Of a stretch of 64,000 bases of DNA, positions 32,547 through 42,028 are shown piece by piece; the first letter of the stretch is position 1, and every line of letters starts with the position of its first letter. Below the pieces are notes generated by a model. It did not search any database, was not told the origin of the DNA, and worked only from the letters and a program-made list of their open reading frames with translations. This DNA comes from Streptomyces klenkii (lineage in GTDB: Bacteria > Actinomycetota > Actinomycetes > Streptomycetales > Streptomycetaceae): the NCBI RefSeq assembly GCF_003626645.1, contig NZ_RBAM01000019.1, positions 1 through 64,000 on the forward strand, in the 5' to 3' direction. The translations under genes and the position numbers were made by a program.

Positions 32547-33188
32547 GTGACAGCGGAGACCTCGCAGACGCTCGACCGGGGACTGCGCGTCCTCAAATTG
32601 CTCGCCGACACCGACCACGGCCTGACCGTCACCGAGCTGTCCACCCGGCTCGGCGTCAACCGGACCGTCGTCTACCGCCTGCTCGCCACGCTGGAGCAGC
32701 ACGCACTGGTCCGCCGGGACATCGGCGGCCGCGCCCGGGTGGGCCTCGGGGTGCTGCGGCTCGGCCGCCAGGTGCACCCGCTGGTGCGCGAGGCGGCCCT
32801 GCCCGCCCTGCGCTCCCTGGCCGAGGACATCGGGGCCACCGCCCACCTCACGCTCGTCGACGGCACCGAGGCGCTCGCGGTCGCCGTCGTCGAGCCGACG
32901 TGGACGGACTACCACGTGGCCTACCGGGCGGGCTTCCGCCACCCCCTGGACCGGGGCGCGGCCGGCCGCGCGATACTCGCCGCCCGCCGCGGCGAGACCG
33001 ACAGCCCCGGCTACGCCCTCACCCACGGCGAGCTGGAGGCCGGCGCGAGCGGCGCGGCGGCACCGCTGCTCGGCGTGCTGGGGATCGAGGGCAGCGTGGG
33101 CGTGGTGATGCTCACGGACACGATCCCCGAGCGCGTGGGGCCGCGCGTGATGGAGGCGGCGAAGGAGGTTGCGGACGCCCTGCGGTGA
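32547..33188 (+). CDS. IclR-family transcriptional regulator
   Basis: 213 residues. The N-terminal winged helix is clear (LDRGLRVLKLLADTDHGLTVTELSTRLGVNRTVVYRLL), followed by a shortened IclR effector domain (ATAHLTLVDGTEALAVAVVE, YRAGFRHPLDRGAAGRAIL). It is about 40 residues shorter than typical IclR proteins at the C-terminal end. GTG 32547 follows GGAGGAGG, an ideal ribosome site. No adjacent catabolic gene indicates its target. Confidence 0.88.
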   Translation: MTAETSQTLDRGLRVLKLLADTDHGLTVTELSTRLGVNRTVVYRLLATLEQHALVRRDIGGRARVGLGVLRLGRQVHPLVREAALPALRSLAEDIGATAHLTLVDGTEALAVAVVEPTWTDYHVAYRAGFRHPLDRGAAGRAILAARRGETDSPGYALTHGELEAGASGAAAPLLGVLGIEGSVGVVMLTDTIPERVGPRVMEAAKEVADALR

Positions 33189-33291
33189 CCTCTGCGCACC
33201 GAGCGGGCCCGGGTCCCTTCCGCTGCCCGCCGCGCCTCGCCCGGCGAGGGCGTGTGTCACGGAAGGGACGCGGGTGAACTAGATTCGCTGC

Positions 33292-34131
33292 ATGCCCGCT
33301 CCGACCACGCCCGCTCCGGCCACGCCTTCCCCGGCCAAGCCCGCCCGGTCCCGCCGTGCCCGGACCCTCGCCGTCTGTGCCGTGCCCGTCGTCGCCCTGC
33401 TCGCCTCCGTGCCCTTCGTGCCGCTGCCGTTCTCGGTGGCGCAGCCCGGCTCCACGGTGGACGTGCTCGGCTCCCACGACGGCAAGCAGGTGATCGCGAT
33501 CGAGGGCGCCCCGGCGCGGAAGACCACGGGCCAGCTGCGCATGACCACGATCGTGGTGACGGGCCCGCGCGTCGACGTGGACCTGGGCGACGTGATCAGC
33601 GGCTGGTCCCGTACGGACCGGGCCGTCATGCCGCACGACGCCGTCTACCCCGTGGGCGACTCCGACGAGGAGGTCGACGCGCACAACCAGCAGGAGATGA
33701 AGAAGTCGCAGGACGCGGCCACCGACGCCGCCCGGCGCTACCTGCACCGCTCGCCGGGCGAGCTGAAGGTCGGCCTCAGCCTCGCCGACGTGGGCGGGCC
33801 GAGCGCGGGCCTGCTCTTCACCCTCGGCATCATCGACAAGGTCGACGGCGACGGCCGGGGCGGCGAGCTCACGGGCGGGCGCACCATCGCCGGCACGGGC
33901 ACGATCGACGCCGACGGGACCGTCGGCGAGGTCGGCGGCGTCCCGCTGAAGACGCAGGCGGCCCGGCGCGACGGCGCGACGGTCTTCCTCGTCCCGAAGG
34001 CCGAGTGCTCGGCGGCGAAGGCCAACCTGCCCAAGGGGCTCCAGCTGGTCCCGGTGGAGAAGCTCCAGGACGCGGTCAAGTCGCTGCGGGCCCTCGCGTC
34101 GGGCGACGAGGACAACGTCCCCACCTGCTGA
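33292..34131 (+). CDS. Secreted or membrane-anchored Lon-like serine protease (YlbL type)
   Basis: 279 residues. A membrane helix (about 25-42) follows a basic Pro/Ala-rich start, so the body is outside. The C-terminal S16 domain has SLADVGGPSAGLLFTLG with the nucleophile Ser near residue 172, and the catalytic Lys in GEVGGVPLKTQAA near 219. The central PDZ domain of YlbL proteins seems missing or reduced: the protein is about 60-80 residues shorter. Function in Streptomyces is unknown. Convergent with the betaine transporter operon. Confidence 0.85.
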   Translation: MPAPTTPAPATPSPAKPARSRRARTLAVCAVPVVALLASVPFVPLPFSVAQPGSTVDVLGSHDGKQVIAIEGAPARKTTGQLRMTTIVVTGPRVDVDLGDVISGWSRTDRAVMPHDAVYPVGDSDEEVDAHNQQEMKKSQDAATDAARRYLHRSPGELKVGLSLADVGGPSAGLLFTLGIIDKVDGDGRGGELTGGRTIAGTGTIDADGTVGEVGGVPLKTQAARRDGATVFLVPKAECSAAKANLPKGLQLVPVEKLQDAVKSLRALASGDEDNVPTC

Positions 34132-34160
34132 TCCCCGAGGTCCCCGGCCAGCGGATTCGG

Positions 34161-35162
34161 TCAGCGGCTGATGAAGCCCTCCTTCACCAGCCACTCCTCC
34201 GCGACCTCGCGCGGGTCCTTCCCCGCCACGTCCACCTCGGCGTTGAGCTCCCGGGCCACGTCGTTGCCGAGCCGCGCCGTGATGGGGTCCAGCACGTCCC
34301 TGATCGCCGGATACCGGCGCAGGGTCGCGCTGTTGATCTCCGGCGCGGCGTTGTAGTTGGGGAAGAAGTGCTGGTCGTCGCGCATGACGACGAGGTGCAT
34401 GGCCGCGATGCGGCCGTCGGTGGTGAACACCTCGCCGAAGGTGCAGGAGCGGCCGCCGGAGACCTGGGTGTAGATGATGCCGCCGTCCATCTTCTGCACC
34501 CGCGAGGCGGGCACGTTCATGTCGTACGCCTTCGCCATGCCCTGCAAGCCGTCGTCGCGCGCCGCGAACTCGGTCTCCACGCACAGGGTCACGGCGCCCG
34601 GGTCGTTCCTCGACAGGGCGGCCACGTCCGAGAGCGTGCGGGTGCCGTACTTGCGGGCGGCGGCGCGGCTCATGGCCAGGGCGTAGGTGTTGTCGAGCGC
34701 GGCGGGCGCGAGCCAGGTGAGGCCGTTGCGGGCGTCGGCGTCGCGGACGGCCCGCCACTGCCGCTGCGGGTCGGGGATCGGCCGGTCGTGGCCGAGGTAG
34801 GTGATCCAGGCGGTGCCCGTGTACTCGTACATGCCGTCCGCGCCGCCGGAGCGGACCGCCTCGCGCGCCCCGACCGAGCCCTGGATGTTGGTGCGGTCCA
34901 GCACGCTCGCGCCGGCGGCCTTGAAGGCGAGGCCCATGATCTGGCCGAGCACGATGTTCTCGCTGAAGCTCTTGGAGGTGACGGTCAGGGAGGCGCCCTT
35001 GAGCGGCAGGCCCTGCCCGACCGAGCCGGGCCGCACGCTGTCCGCCAGCGGGGAGCCGCTGGTCAGGCCGCAGCCGGCGGCCGGGGGCAGGAGGAGCGCG
35101 AGGACGAGGGCGAGGGCCGCCGCAGGCGCCCTCCGCCCGCCGGGGCGCCCGCGGCGGCTCAG
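34161..35162 (-). CDS. Glycine-betaine/choline-type ABC substrate-binding lipoprotein
   Basis: 333 residues when begun at the CTG at 35162. No ATG, GTG or TTG exists in frame between the permease body and the signal peptide. The CTG overlaps the preceding stop as CTGA, copying the GTGA overlap used two genes upstream. The signal peptide (RRAPAAALALVLALLLPPAAGC) ends at Cys31. The mature protein has TVTSKSFSENIVLGQIMGL and GMYEYTGTAWITYLG, as in OpuCC/ProX proteins that bind quaternary amines with aromatic residues. Last gene of the four-gene importer. Confidence 0.85.
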   Translation of the reverse strand: MSRRGRPGGRRAPAAALALVLALLLPPAAGCGLTSGSPLADSVRPGSVGQGLPLKGASLTVTSKSFSENIVLGQIMGLAFKAAGASVLDRTNIQGSVGAREAVRSGGADGMYEYTGTAWITYLGHDRPIPDPQRQWRAVRDADARNGLTWLAPAALDNTYALAMSRAAARKYGTRTLSDVAALSRNDPGAVTLCVETEFAARDDGLQGMAKAYDMNVPASRVQKMDGGIIYTQVSGGRSCTFGEVFTTDGRIAAMHLVVMRDDQHFFPNYNAAPEINSATLRRYPAIRDVLDPITARLGNDVARELNAEVDVAGKDPREVAEEWLVKEGFISR

Positions 35163-35985
35163 GACGCCCCCAGCCCGCGCGGCCGCAGCAGCAGCTCGGC
35201 CAGGGACGCCAGCCAGTCCACGAGCAGGGCGAGCGCCACGGTCAGGACCGACCCCAGCACGAGCACCGGCATCCGCTGGTTGGTGATGCCCGACGCGATG
35301 AGGTCGCCGAGCCCGCCGCCCCCGCCGAAGTAGGCGAGCGTCGCCGTGCCCACGTTCAGGACGAGGGCCGTCCGCACGCCCGCGAGGATCAGCGGTACGG
35401 CCAGGGGCAGTTCGACCCGGCGCAGCACCCCCACGGCCGACATGCCGATGCCGCGCGCGGCCTCCACCAGCGTCGGGTCGATGGCGCGCAGCCCCGCGAT
35501 CGTGTTGGCCAGCACGGGCAGCACCGCGTAGACGACCATGCCGACGAGCGCGGCCCGCATGCCGATGCCCAGCCAGATCACCAGCAGCGCCAGCAGGCCG
35601 ATCGCGGGCGTGGCCTGGCCGACGTTCGCGACGGCGATGACGGCGGGCGCGGCGGGGCGCACCCGGCGGCGGGTGAGCAGGATGCCCAGCGGGATGGCGA
35701 TGACCAGGACGAAGAAGGTGGAGACGACGGTGAGGACGACGTGCTGGCGCAGGCGCAGCCAGACGTTGCCGTCGGCGATGGAGTTGCGGGCGATGGAGTC
35801 GAGGTCGGCGCCGCGGAACCACAGCCAGGTCGCCAGCAGCAGGGCCAGCAGGAAGGCGGGCAGGACGGTGAGCTTCTGCCAGGTGACGCGCCGCCGGGGG
35901 CGCGGGGCGGGCACGGGGGCGGCACCGTCTTCGGCCTCCTCGGCTTCCGGCGGGCCCAGTTGCTCCGGGGACGGGGACGGGGGCC

Positions 35986-35989
<4 letters not shown>
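35159..35989 (-). CDS. Glycine-betaine-type ABC permease (larger subunit)
   Basis: 276 residues. A hydrophilic Pro/Glu-rich start (1-40) precedes membrane helices and the EAA-like loop LVEAARGIGMSAVGVLRRVELPLA. The motif NVGQATPAIGLLALLVIWLG is typical of OpuCB/ProW permeases. The GTG at 35989 overlaps the ATPase stop in GTGA. Works with the second permease at 37292-37939. Confidence 0.9.
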
Positions 35990-37291
<1,302 letters not shown>

Positions 37292-37299
<8 letters not shown>

Positions 37300-37939
37300 G
37301 GATCCCGCTCGGGATCGTCAGCCGCCCGAGCAGCACGTACGCCGCGTCGAAGAGCAGGGCGAGCACGATGATCCCGAGCGTCCCGGCGAGCACCTGGTTG
37401 AGGGCGTTGGCGCTGCCCAGCGACGAGACGCCGCGGAAGATCTCGTTGCCGAGGCCCGGCCCGGAGGCGTACGCGGCGACCGCCGCGATGCCCATCAGCA
37501 TCTGGGTGGACACCCGGATCCCGGTGAGGATCGGCGGCCAGGCCAGCGGCAGCTCGACGCGCAGGAGCCGCGCCGCCCGGGACATCCCGATGCCCTTCGC
37601 GGCGTCCACGAGCGAGGGGTCCACGCCCCGCAGCCCCACGACCGCGTTGCGGACGATCGGCAGCAGCCCGTAGAGCACGAGCGCCGTGACCGTCGGCGCC
37701 ACGCCCAGGCCGGTGAGCGGGATCAGCAGGCCGAGCAGGGCCAGCGAGGGGACGGTCAGCAGGGTCGCCGTCGTGGTCACCGCCAGGTTCCCGGCCCACT
37801 CGCGGCGGTACGTGAGCACGCCGATCACCACGCCGATGAGCGTGGCGACGACCATGCACTGGAAGACGGCGCTGGCGTGCTGGTAGCTGTCCGCCAGCAG
37901 CTGGGCGCGGCGGCCGGCGACGTACTCCCAGAAGCTCAC
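37292..37939 (-). CDS. Glycine-betaine-type ABC permease (smaller subunit)
   Basis: 215 residues with five or six membrane helices. It has LYGLLPIVRNAVVGLRGVDP and the loop LVDAAKGIGMSRAARLLRVELPLA, which are signatures of OpuCD/OpuCB-type permeases. GTG 37939 begins the operon: permease, ATPase, permease, binding protein. Likely imports betaine, choline or a related osmoprotectant. Confidence 0.9.
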
Positions 37940-38006
37940 CCGCTCGCCTCCCTCTCGCGCGACAGGGGGCCCGGGGGCCTGGAGGGGAACTCAAGGCCGG
38001 GGGCCC

Positions 38007-38489
38007 TCAGGGCCGGTACGGGGTCTGCGCCGACGCCTGCTGCACCAGCGGGATGATCCGCAGCGGCACGGCGTTCTCCATGACGATCGCCGTGGAGGCC
38101 CGCACGATGCCATCAAAACCCACAACGCGGTCGATCACACGCTGGAGGTCGGCGTTCGAGCGCGCGACCAGACGGCACAGCATGTCGCCGCGGCCGGTCG
38201 TCGTGTGCAGCTCCAGCACCTCGGGCACGGTCGCGAGGTGCGCCCGGACGTCGCCGCCCTGCCCCTGCTTGATCTCCAGCGTCGCGAAGGCCGTCACCGG
38301 ATAGCCCAGCGCCGCCGGGTCCACGTCCGGGCCGAAGCCGCGGATGACGCCCTGCGCCTGGAGCCGGTCCAGCCGCGCCTGCACGGTCCCGCGCGCCACG
38401 CCCAGCCGGCGCGAGGCCTCCAGGACGCCGATCCGCGGCTCCTCGGCCAGCAGCTCGATCAGCCGCCCGTCCAAACGATCGATCGCCAC
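38007..38489 (-). CDS. Lrp/AsnC-family regulator
   Basis: 160 residues from GTG 38489 with GGAGGA upstream. The HTH is at about 1-50 (RLDGRLIELLAEEPRIGVLEASRRLGVARGTVQARLDRL), followed by the RAM effector domain (FATLEIKQGQGGDVRAHLATVPEVLELHTTTGRGDMLCRLVA). It is divergent from the 4-hydroxyphenylpyruvate dioxygenase gene, so it probably controls tyrosine breakdown in response to an aromatic amino acid or its keto acid. Confidence 0.92.
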   Translation of the reverse strand: MAIDRLDGRLIELLAEEPRIGVLEASRRLGVARGTVQARLDRLQAQGVIRGFGPDVDPAALGYPVTAFATLEIKQGQGGDVRAHLATVPEVLELHTTTGRGDMLCRLVARSNADLQRVIDRVVGFDGIVRASTAIVMENAVPLRIIPLVQQASAQTPYRP

Positions 38490-38566
38490 GCGGTCCTCCC
38501 TATGGTCAGCATGTACAGAACGTCCGGTGCTACCGGCCATCTGCTGTGCAGTCTGCCCAGTGAATA

Positions 38567-38580
38567 CGCAAACTATTGCG
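38567..38580. promoter_or_regulatory. Candidate operator between the Lrp gene and hpd
   Basis: CGCAA-ACTA-TTGCG is a perfect dyad with 5-bp arms, 31 bp before the hpd start, in the 121-bp gap between the divergent genes. This length and shape fit an Lrp/AsnC binding site. Confidence 0.45.
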
Positions 38581-38610
38581 CACCTTGTGGATCGGCGGGA
38601 CGCTGCGGCC

Positions 38611-39753
38611 ATGACTCAGACCACGGATCACACCCCGCACACCGCACGGCAGGCAGACCCCTTCCCGGTCAAGGGGATGGACGCGGTCGTCTTCGCCGTC
38701 GGCAACGCCAAGCAGGCCGCCCACTACTACTCGACCGCCTTCGGCATGAAGCTCGTCGCCTACCGCGGCCCGGAGAACGGCAACCGCGAGAGCGCCTCCT
38801 ACGTCCTGGAGTCCGGCGGCGCCCGCTTCGTGCTCACCACGGTCATCAAGGCCACCACCGACCACGGCCGCTTCCTCGCCGAGCACGTCGCCGAGCACGG
38901 CGACGGCGTCGTCGACCTCGCCATCGAGGTGCCGGACGCGCGCGCCGCCTACGCCTACGCCGTCGAGCACGGCGCGACCGGCCTGGAGGCCCCGTACGAG
39001 CTGACGGACGAGCACGGCACCGTCGTCCTCGCCGCCATCGCCACGTACGGCAAGACCCGCCACACCCTCGTCGACCGGTCCGCGTACACCGGCCCGTACC
39101 TGCCCGGCTACGTCGCCGCCAAGCCGCTCGTCGAGCCCGGTGAGCGCCGCTTCCAGGCCATCGACCACTGCGTGGGCAACGTCGAACTCGGCAAGATGAA
39201 CGAGTGGGTGGCCTTCTACAACAACGTCATGCACTTCACGAACATGAAGGAGTTCGTGGGCGACGACATCGCCACCGAGTACTCCGCCCTCATGTCGAAG
39301 GTCGTCGCCGACGGCACCCGCAAGGTGAAGTTCCCGCTCAACGAGCCGGCCATCGCCAAGAAGAAGTCGCAGATCGACGAGTACCTGGAGTTCTACAACG
39401 GCCCCGGCGTCCAGCACATCGCCCTCGCCACCAACGACATCGTCGCGACCGTGCGCGCCATGCGGGCGGCGGGCGTGCAGTTCCTCGACACCCCCGACTC
39501 GTACTACGACACGCTGGGCGAGTGGGTCGGCGAGACCCGCGTCCCCGTCGACACCCTGCGCGAGCTGAAGATCCTCGCCGACCGCGACGAGGACGGCTAC
39601 CTGCTCCAGATCTTCACCAAGCCGGTGCAGGACCGGCCCACCGTCTTCTTTGAAATGATCGAGCGGCACGGGTCGATGGGCTTCGGCAAGGGCAACTTCA
39701 AGGCGCTCTTCGAGGCCATCGAGCGGGAGCAGGAGAAGCGCGGCAACCTCTAA
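38611..39753 (+). CDS. hpd: 4-Hydroxyphenylpyruvate dioxygenase
   Basis: 380 residues. It converts 4-hydroxyphenylpyruvate to homogentisate in tyrosine breakdown. The iron ligands are visible: His186 in FQAIDHCVGN, His269 in GVQHIALATND and Glu348 in VFFEMIER. C-terminal GMGFGKGNFKALFEAIEREQ-like sequence closes the active site as in the family. ATG 38611 is used. In several Streptomyces this enzyme gives the ochre pigment from homogentisate. It is controlled most likely by the divergent Lrp-type gene. Confidence 0.96.
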   Translation: MTQTTDHTPHTARQADPFPVKGMDAVVFAVGNAKQAAHYYSTAFGMKLVAYRGPENGNRESASYVLESGGARFVLTTVIKATTDHGRFLAEHVAEHGDGVVDLAIEVPDARAAYAYAVEHGATGLEAPYELTDEHGTVVLAAIATYGKTRHTLVDRSAYTGPYLPGYVAAKPLVEPGERRFQAIDHCVGNVELGKMNEWVAFYNNVMHFTNMKEFVGDDIATEYSALMSKVVADGTRKVKFPLNEPAIAKKKSQIDEYLEFYNGPGVQHIALATNDIVATVRAMRAAGVQFLDTPDSYYDTLGEWVGETRVPVDTLRELKILADRDEDGYLLQIFTKPVQDRPTVFFEMIERHGSMGFGKGNFKALFEAIEREQEKRGNL

Positions 39754-39769
39754 AAAATCTAAGCCGTCT

Positions 39770-39832
39770 GGGGGCACCTCCCAGCGGTAGCTGGGGGAGT
39801 TTGAGGACCGGGGTCCGGGGCGGAGCCCCGGT
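39770..39832. repeat. Palindromic intergenic element of Streptomyces type
   Basis: Two hairpins in series: CCTCCCAGC with GCTGGGGG around 39777-39798, then ACCGGGG with CCCCGGT at 39807-39832. The style, GGGGGCACCTCCCAGC..., is that of short dispersed palindromes found between Streptomyces genes. It may terminate hpd transcription. Confidence 0.6.
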
Positions 39833-39864
39833 TCGGGAAGGGGCGGGGCGGGGAGAGAGATCGT

Positions 39865-41238
39865 ATGGCCGATCTGATCGAGCACCTGCGCGAAGGACTC
39901 CCCGCTGAAGCGATCCTCACCGACTCGGACGTCACCCGGAGCTACGCCAACGACATGGCCGGCTTCTGCGCCGCAGGGCAACCCGCCGTCGTCACGCTGC
40001 CGCGCACCGTGGAGCAGGTGCAGCACGTCATGCGCACCGCCACCGCCCTGCGGGTCCCCGTCGTCCCGCAGGGCGCCCGCACCGGCCTGTCCGGCGCGGC
40101 CAACGCCGCCGACGGCTGCATCGTGCTCTCCCTCGTCAAGATGGACCGCATCCTGGAGATCGACCCCGCCGACCGCGTCGCCGTCGTCGAACCGGGCGTC
40201 GTCAACGCCGTCCTCTCCCGCGCCGTCGCCGAACAGGGCCTCTACTACCCGCCCGATCCCTCCAGCTGGGAACAGTGCACCATCGGCGGCAACATCGGCA
40301 CCGCCTCCGGCGGCCTGTGCTGCGTGAAGTACGGCGTCACCGCCGAGTACGTCCTCGGCCTCGACGTCGTCCTCGCCGACGGCCGGCTGCTGAAGACGGG
40401 CCGCCGCACCGCCAAGGGCGTCGCGGGCTACGACCTCACCCGCCTCTTCGTGGGCTCCGAGGGCAGCCTCGGCGTCGTCGTCCGGGCCGTCCTCGCGCTG
40501 CGGCCCGCCCCGCCCCGGCAGCTCGCGCTCGCCGCCGAGTTCCCCTCGGTCGCCGCGGCCGGCGAGGCCGTCGGGCGGATCATGGCCCGCGGCAACGCCC
40601 CGTCGCTGCTGGAGCTCATGGACGGCACGACGATCCGCGCCGTCAACGCCATGGCGAAGATGGGCCTCCCCGAAAGCACCGAGGCCCTCCTGCTCGCCGC
40701 CTTCGACACCCCCGACCCGGCCGCGGACCTCGCCGCCGTCGCCGAGCTGTGCACGGCCGCCGGCGCCGACCAGGTCGTCCCCGCCGAGGACGCAGCCGAG
40801 TCCGAGATGCTCCTCCAGGCCCGCCGGCTCTCCCTGACCGCCCTGGAGACCCTCCGGCCCGCCACCATGATCGACGACGTGTGCGTGCCCCGCTCCCGCC
40901 TCGCCGCCATGCTGGAGGGCACCGCGGAGATCGCCCGCAAGTACGCGCTCACCATCGGCGTCTGCGCCCACGCCGGCGACGGCAACACCCACCCCGTCGT
41001 CTGCTTCGACCCCGCCGACGCCGACGAGTCGCGCCGCGCCCGCGAGTCCTTCGACGCGATCATGGCCCTCGGCCTGGAGCTGGGCGGCACGATCACCGGC
41101 GAACACGGCGTCGGCGTCCTGAAGAAGGAGTGGCTGGCGAGGGAGCTGGGCCCCGTGGGCCTGGAGATCCAGCGAGGCATCAAAAAGACCCTCGACCCCC
41201 TGAACCTCCTCAATCCGGGCAAAGTGCTGGACGTGTAA
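39865..41238 (+). CDS. FAD-linked oxidase, GlcD/D-lactate dehydrogenase type
   Basis: 457 residues. The PCMH FAD-binding half contains VPQGARTGLSGAANAADG and IGGNIGTASGGLCCVKYG; the C-terminal oxidase half has VCAHAGDGNTHPVVCFD and TGEHGVGVLKKEWLARELGP. This is the layout of glycolate oxidase GlcD and D-2-hydroxyacid dehydrogenases. The substrate is not clear. It follows hpd by 111 bp that hold a palindromic element, so co-transcription is uncertain. ATG 39865 follows GGGGAGAGAG. Confidence 0.9.
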   Translation: MADLIEHLREGLPAEAILTDSDVTRSYANDMAGFCAAGQPAVVTLPRTVEQVQHVMRTATALRVPVVPQGARTGLSGAANAADGCIVLSLVKMDRILEIDPADRVAVVEPGVVNAVLSRAVAEQGLYYPPDPSSWEQCTIGGNIGTASGGLCCVKYGVTAEYVLGLDVVLADGRLLKTGRRTAKGVAGYDLTRLFVGSEGSLGVVVRAVLALRPAPPRQLALAAEFPSVAAAGEAVGRIMARGNAPSLLELMDGTTIRAVNAMAKMGLPESTEALLLAAFDTPDPAADLAAVAELCTAAGADQVVPAEDAAESEMLLQARRLSLTALETLRPATMIDDVCVPRSRLAAMLEGTAEIARKYALTIGVCAHAGDGNTHPVVCFDPADADESRRARESFDAIMALGLELGGTITGEHGVGVLKKEWLARELGPVGLEIQRGIKKTLDPLNLLNPGKVLDV

Positions 41239-41272
41239 GGCACTTGACGCGCCGGTACGGGGCGCCGGCGCG

Positions 41273-41686
41273 TCACGCCCCCAGGATCTCCCGCAGCGCC
41301 GCGTCCAGCTCCAGCCGCTCCCGCTCCGACCCCGGCGCCACCACCAGCAGCGTCCGCTCCAGCCATGCCGCCACCGCCGGCGCCGGGGCCTCCAGCAGCG
41401 CGGCGCCGTCCGGCGACGACAGCGCCATGCACACCACGCTGCGCCCGTCCGTCCGCGTCGGCCACACCCGCACGTCCCCGCTGCCGCACGGCCGGAACAC
41501 CCCCTCCACCAGCAGCTCCCGCGCGAACGTCCAGTACACCGGGGCCTCCGAGGTGACGTGGAAGGCGATGTGCACCGCGTACGGGTCGGCCGTCCGGTAG
41601 CTCAGCCGCGACGGCACGGGGATGCTGCGCTCGGGCGACAGCACCAGGTCGATCTCCAGCTCTCTTTCCACCACGGTGGTGTGCAT
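41273..41686 (-). CDS. ssgG: SsgA-like sporulation/cell-division protein, probably SsgG
   Basis: 137 residues, matching the SsgA-like protein length. The family core is present: LSYRTADPYAVHIAFHV, WTFARELLVEGVFRPCGSGDVRVWP, VVCMALSSPDGAALLEAP. These proteins place septum-building machinery in sporulating actinomycetes. From memory ssgG lies close to hpd in S. coelicolor, which supports the name over ssgB. The ATG at 41686 starts the standard MHTTV. Convergent with the GlcD-like gene. Confidence 0.85.
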   Translation of the reverse strand: MHTTVVERELEIDLVLSPERSIPVPSRLSYRTADPYAVHIAFHVTSEAPVYWTFARELLVEGVFRPCGSGDVRVWPTRTDGRSVVCMALSSPDGAALLEAPAPAVAAWLERTLLVVAPGSERERLELDAALREILGA

Positions 41687-42028
41687 GAAGTGCGCCCTCT
41701 CTCGCTCTGCTTCCCTCGGTCCGTGGCCCCTCGCGAACGGGCCCGCACCGACAGAGAGCGCAATGACCCCCACACCATTACGCGACTTCGCCGAACCGGT
41801 GCGCCGGTCGCACGTGTGAGTGGTCCCGCCCGCGGGACGGCCGCAGAGTGGAGAGCCGTCTGGTAGACCTGTGTGCAGCGCGCCCGGTTGCCTTTTGTGC
41901 ATAGAGGTCATGAGGCAGGGGAGCAGCGCGCCCCACGTCGCTCGAGTGCGGCAGACTGCTTGTCGTCGCCCGCCCCACCGAGCACCGACACCGCAGTACG
42001 GCCGAGCAGATACGGGACATCGGAGACC
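41687..42028. other. Divergent intergenic region between ssgG and the RDD gene
   Basis: About 342 bp with no convincing gene. It should contain promoters for both neighbours. A short palindrome TCCCGC-CC-GCGGGA lies at 41824-41837, and a T-rich patch (TTGCCTTTTGTGCATAGAGG, 41887-41906) may be part of the rightward promoter. Neither is certain. Confidence 0.5.

Noticed and set aside
29838..33260. A 1140-codon minus-strand open frame under the MFS, helicase and regulator genes
   Set aside because: Antisense shadow of three well-supported genes; low-complexity translation and no plausible start or ribosome site.
38530..41106. An 858-codon minus-strand open frame opposite hpd and the GlcD-like gene
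   Set aside because: Antisense shadow; both plus-strand genes have visible catalytic residues.
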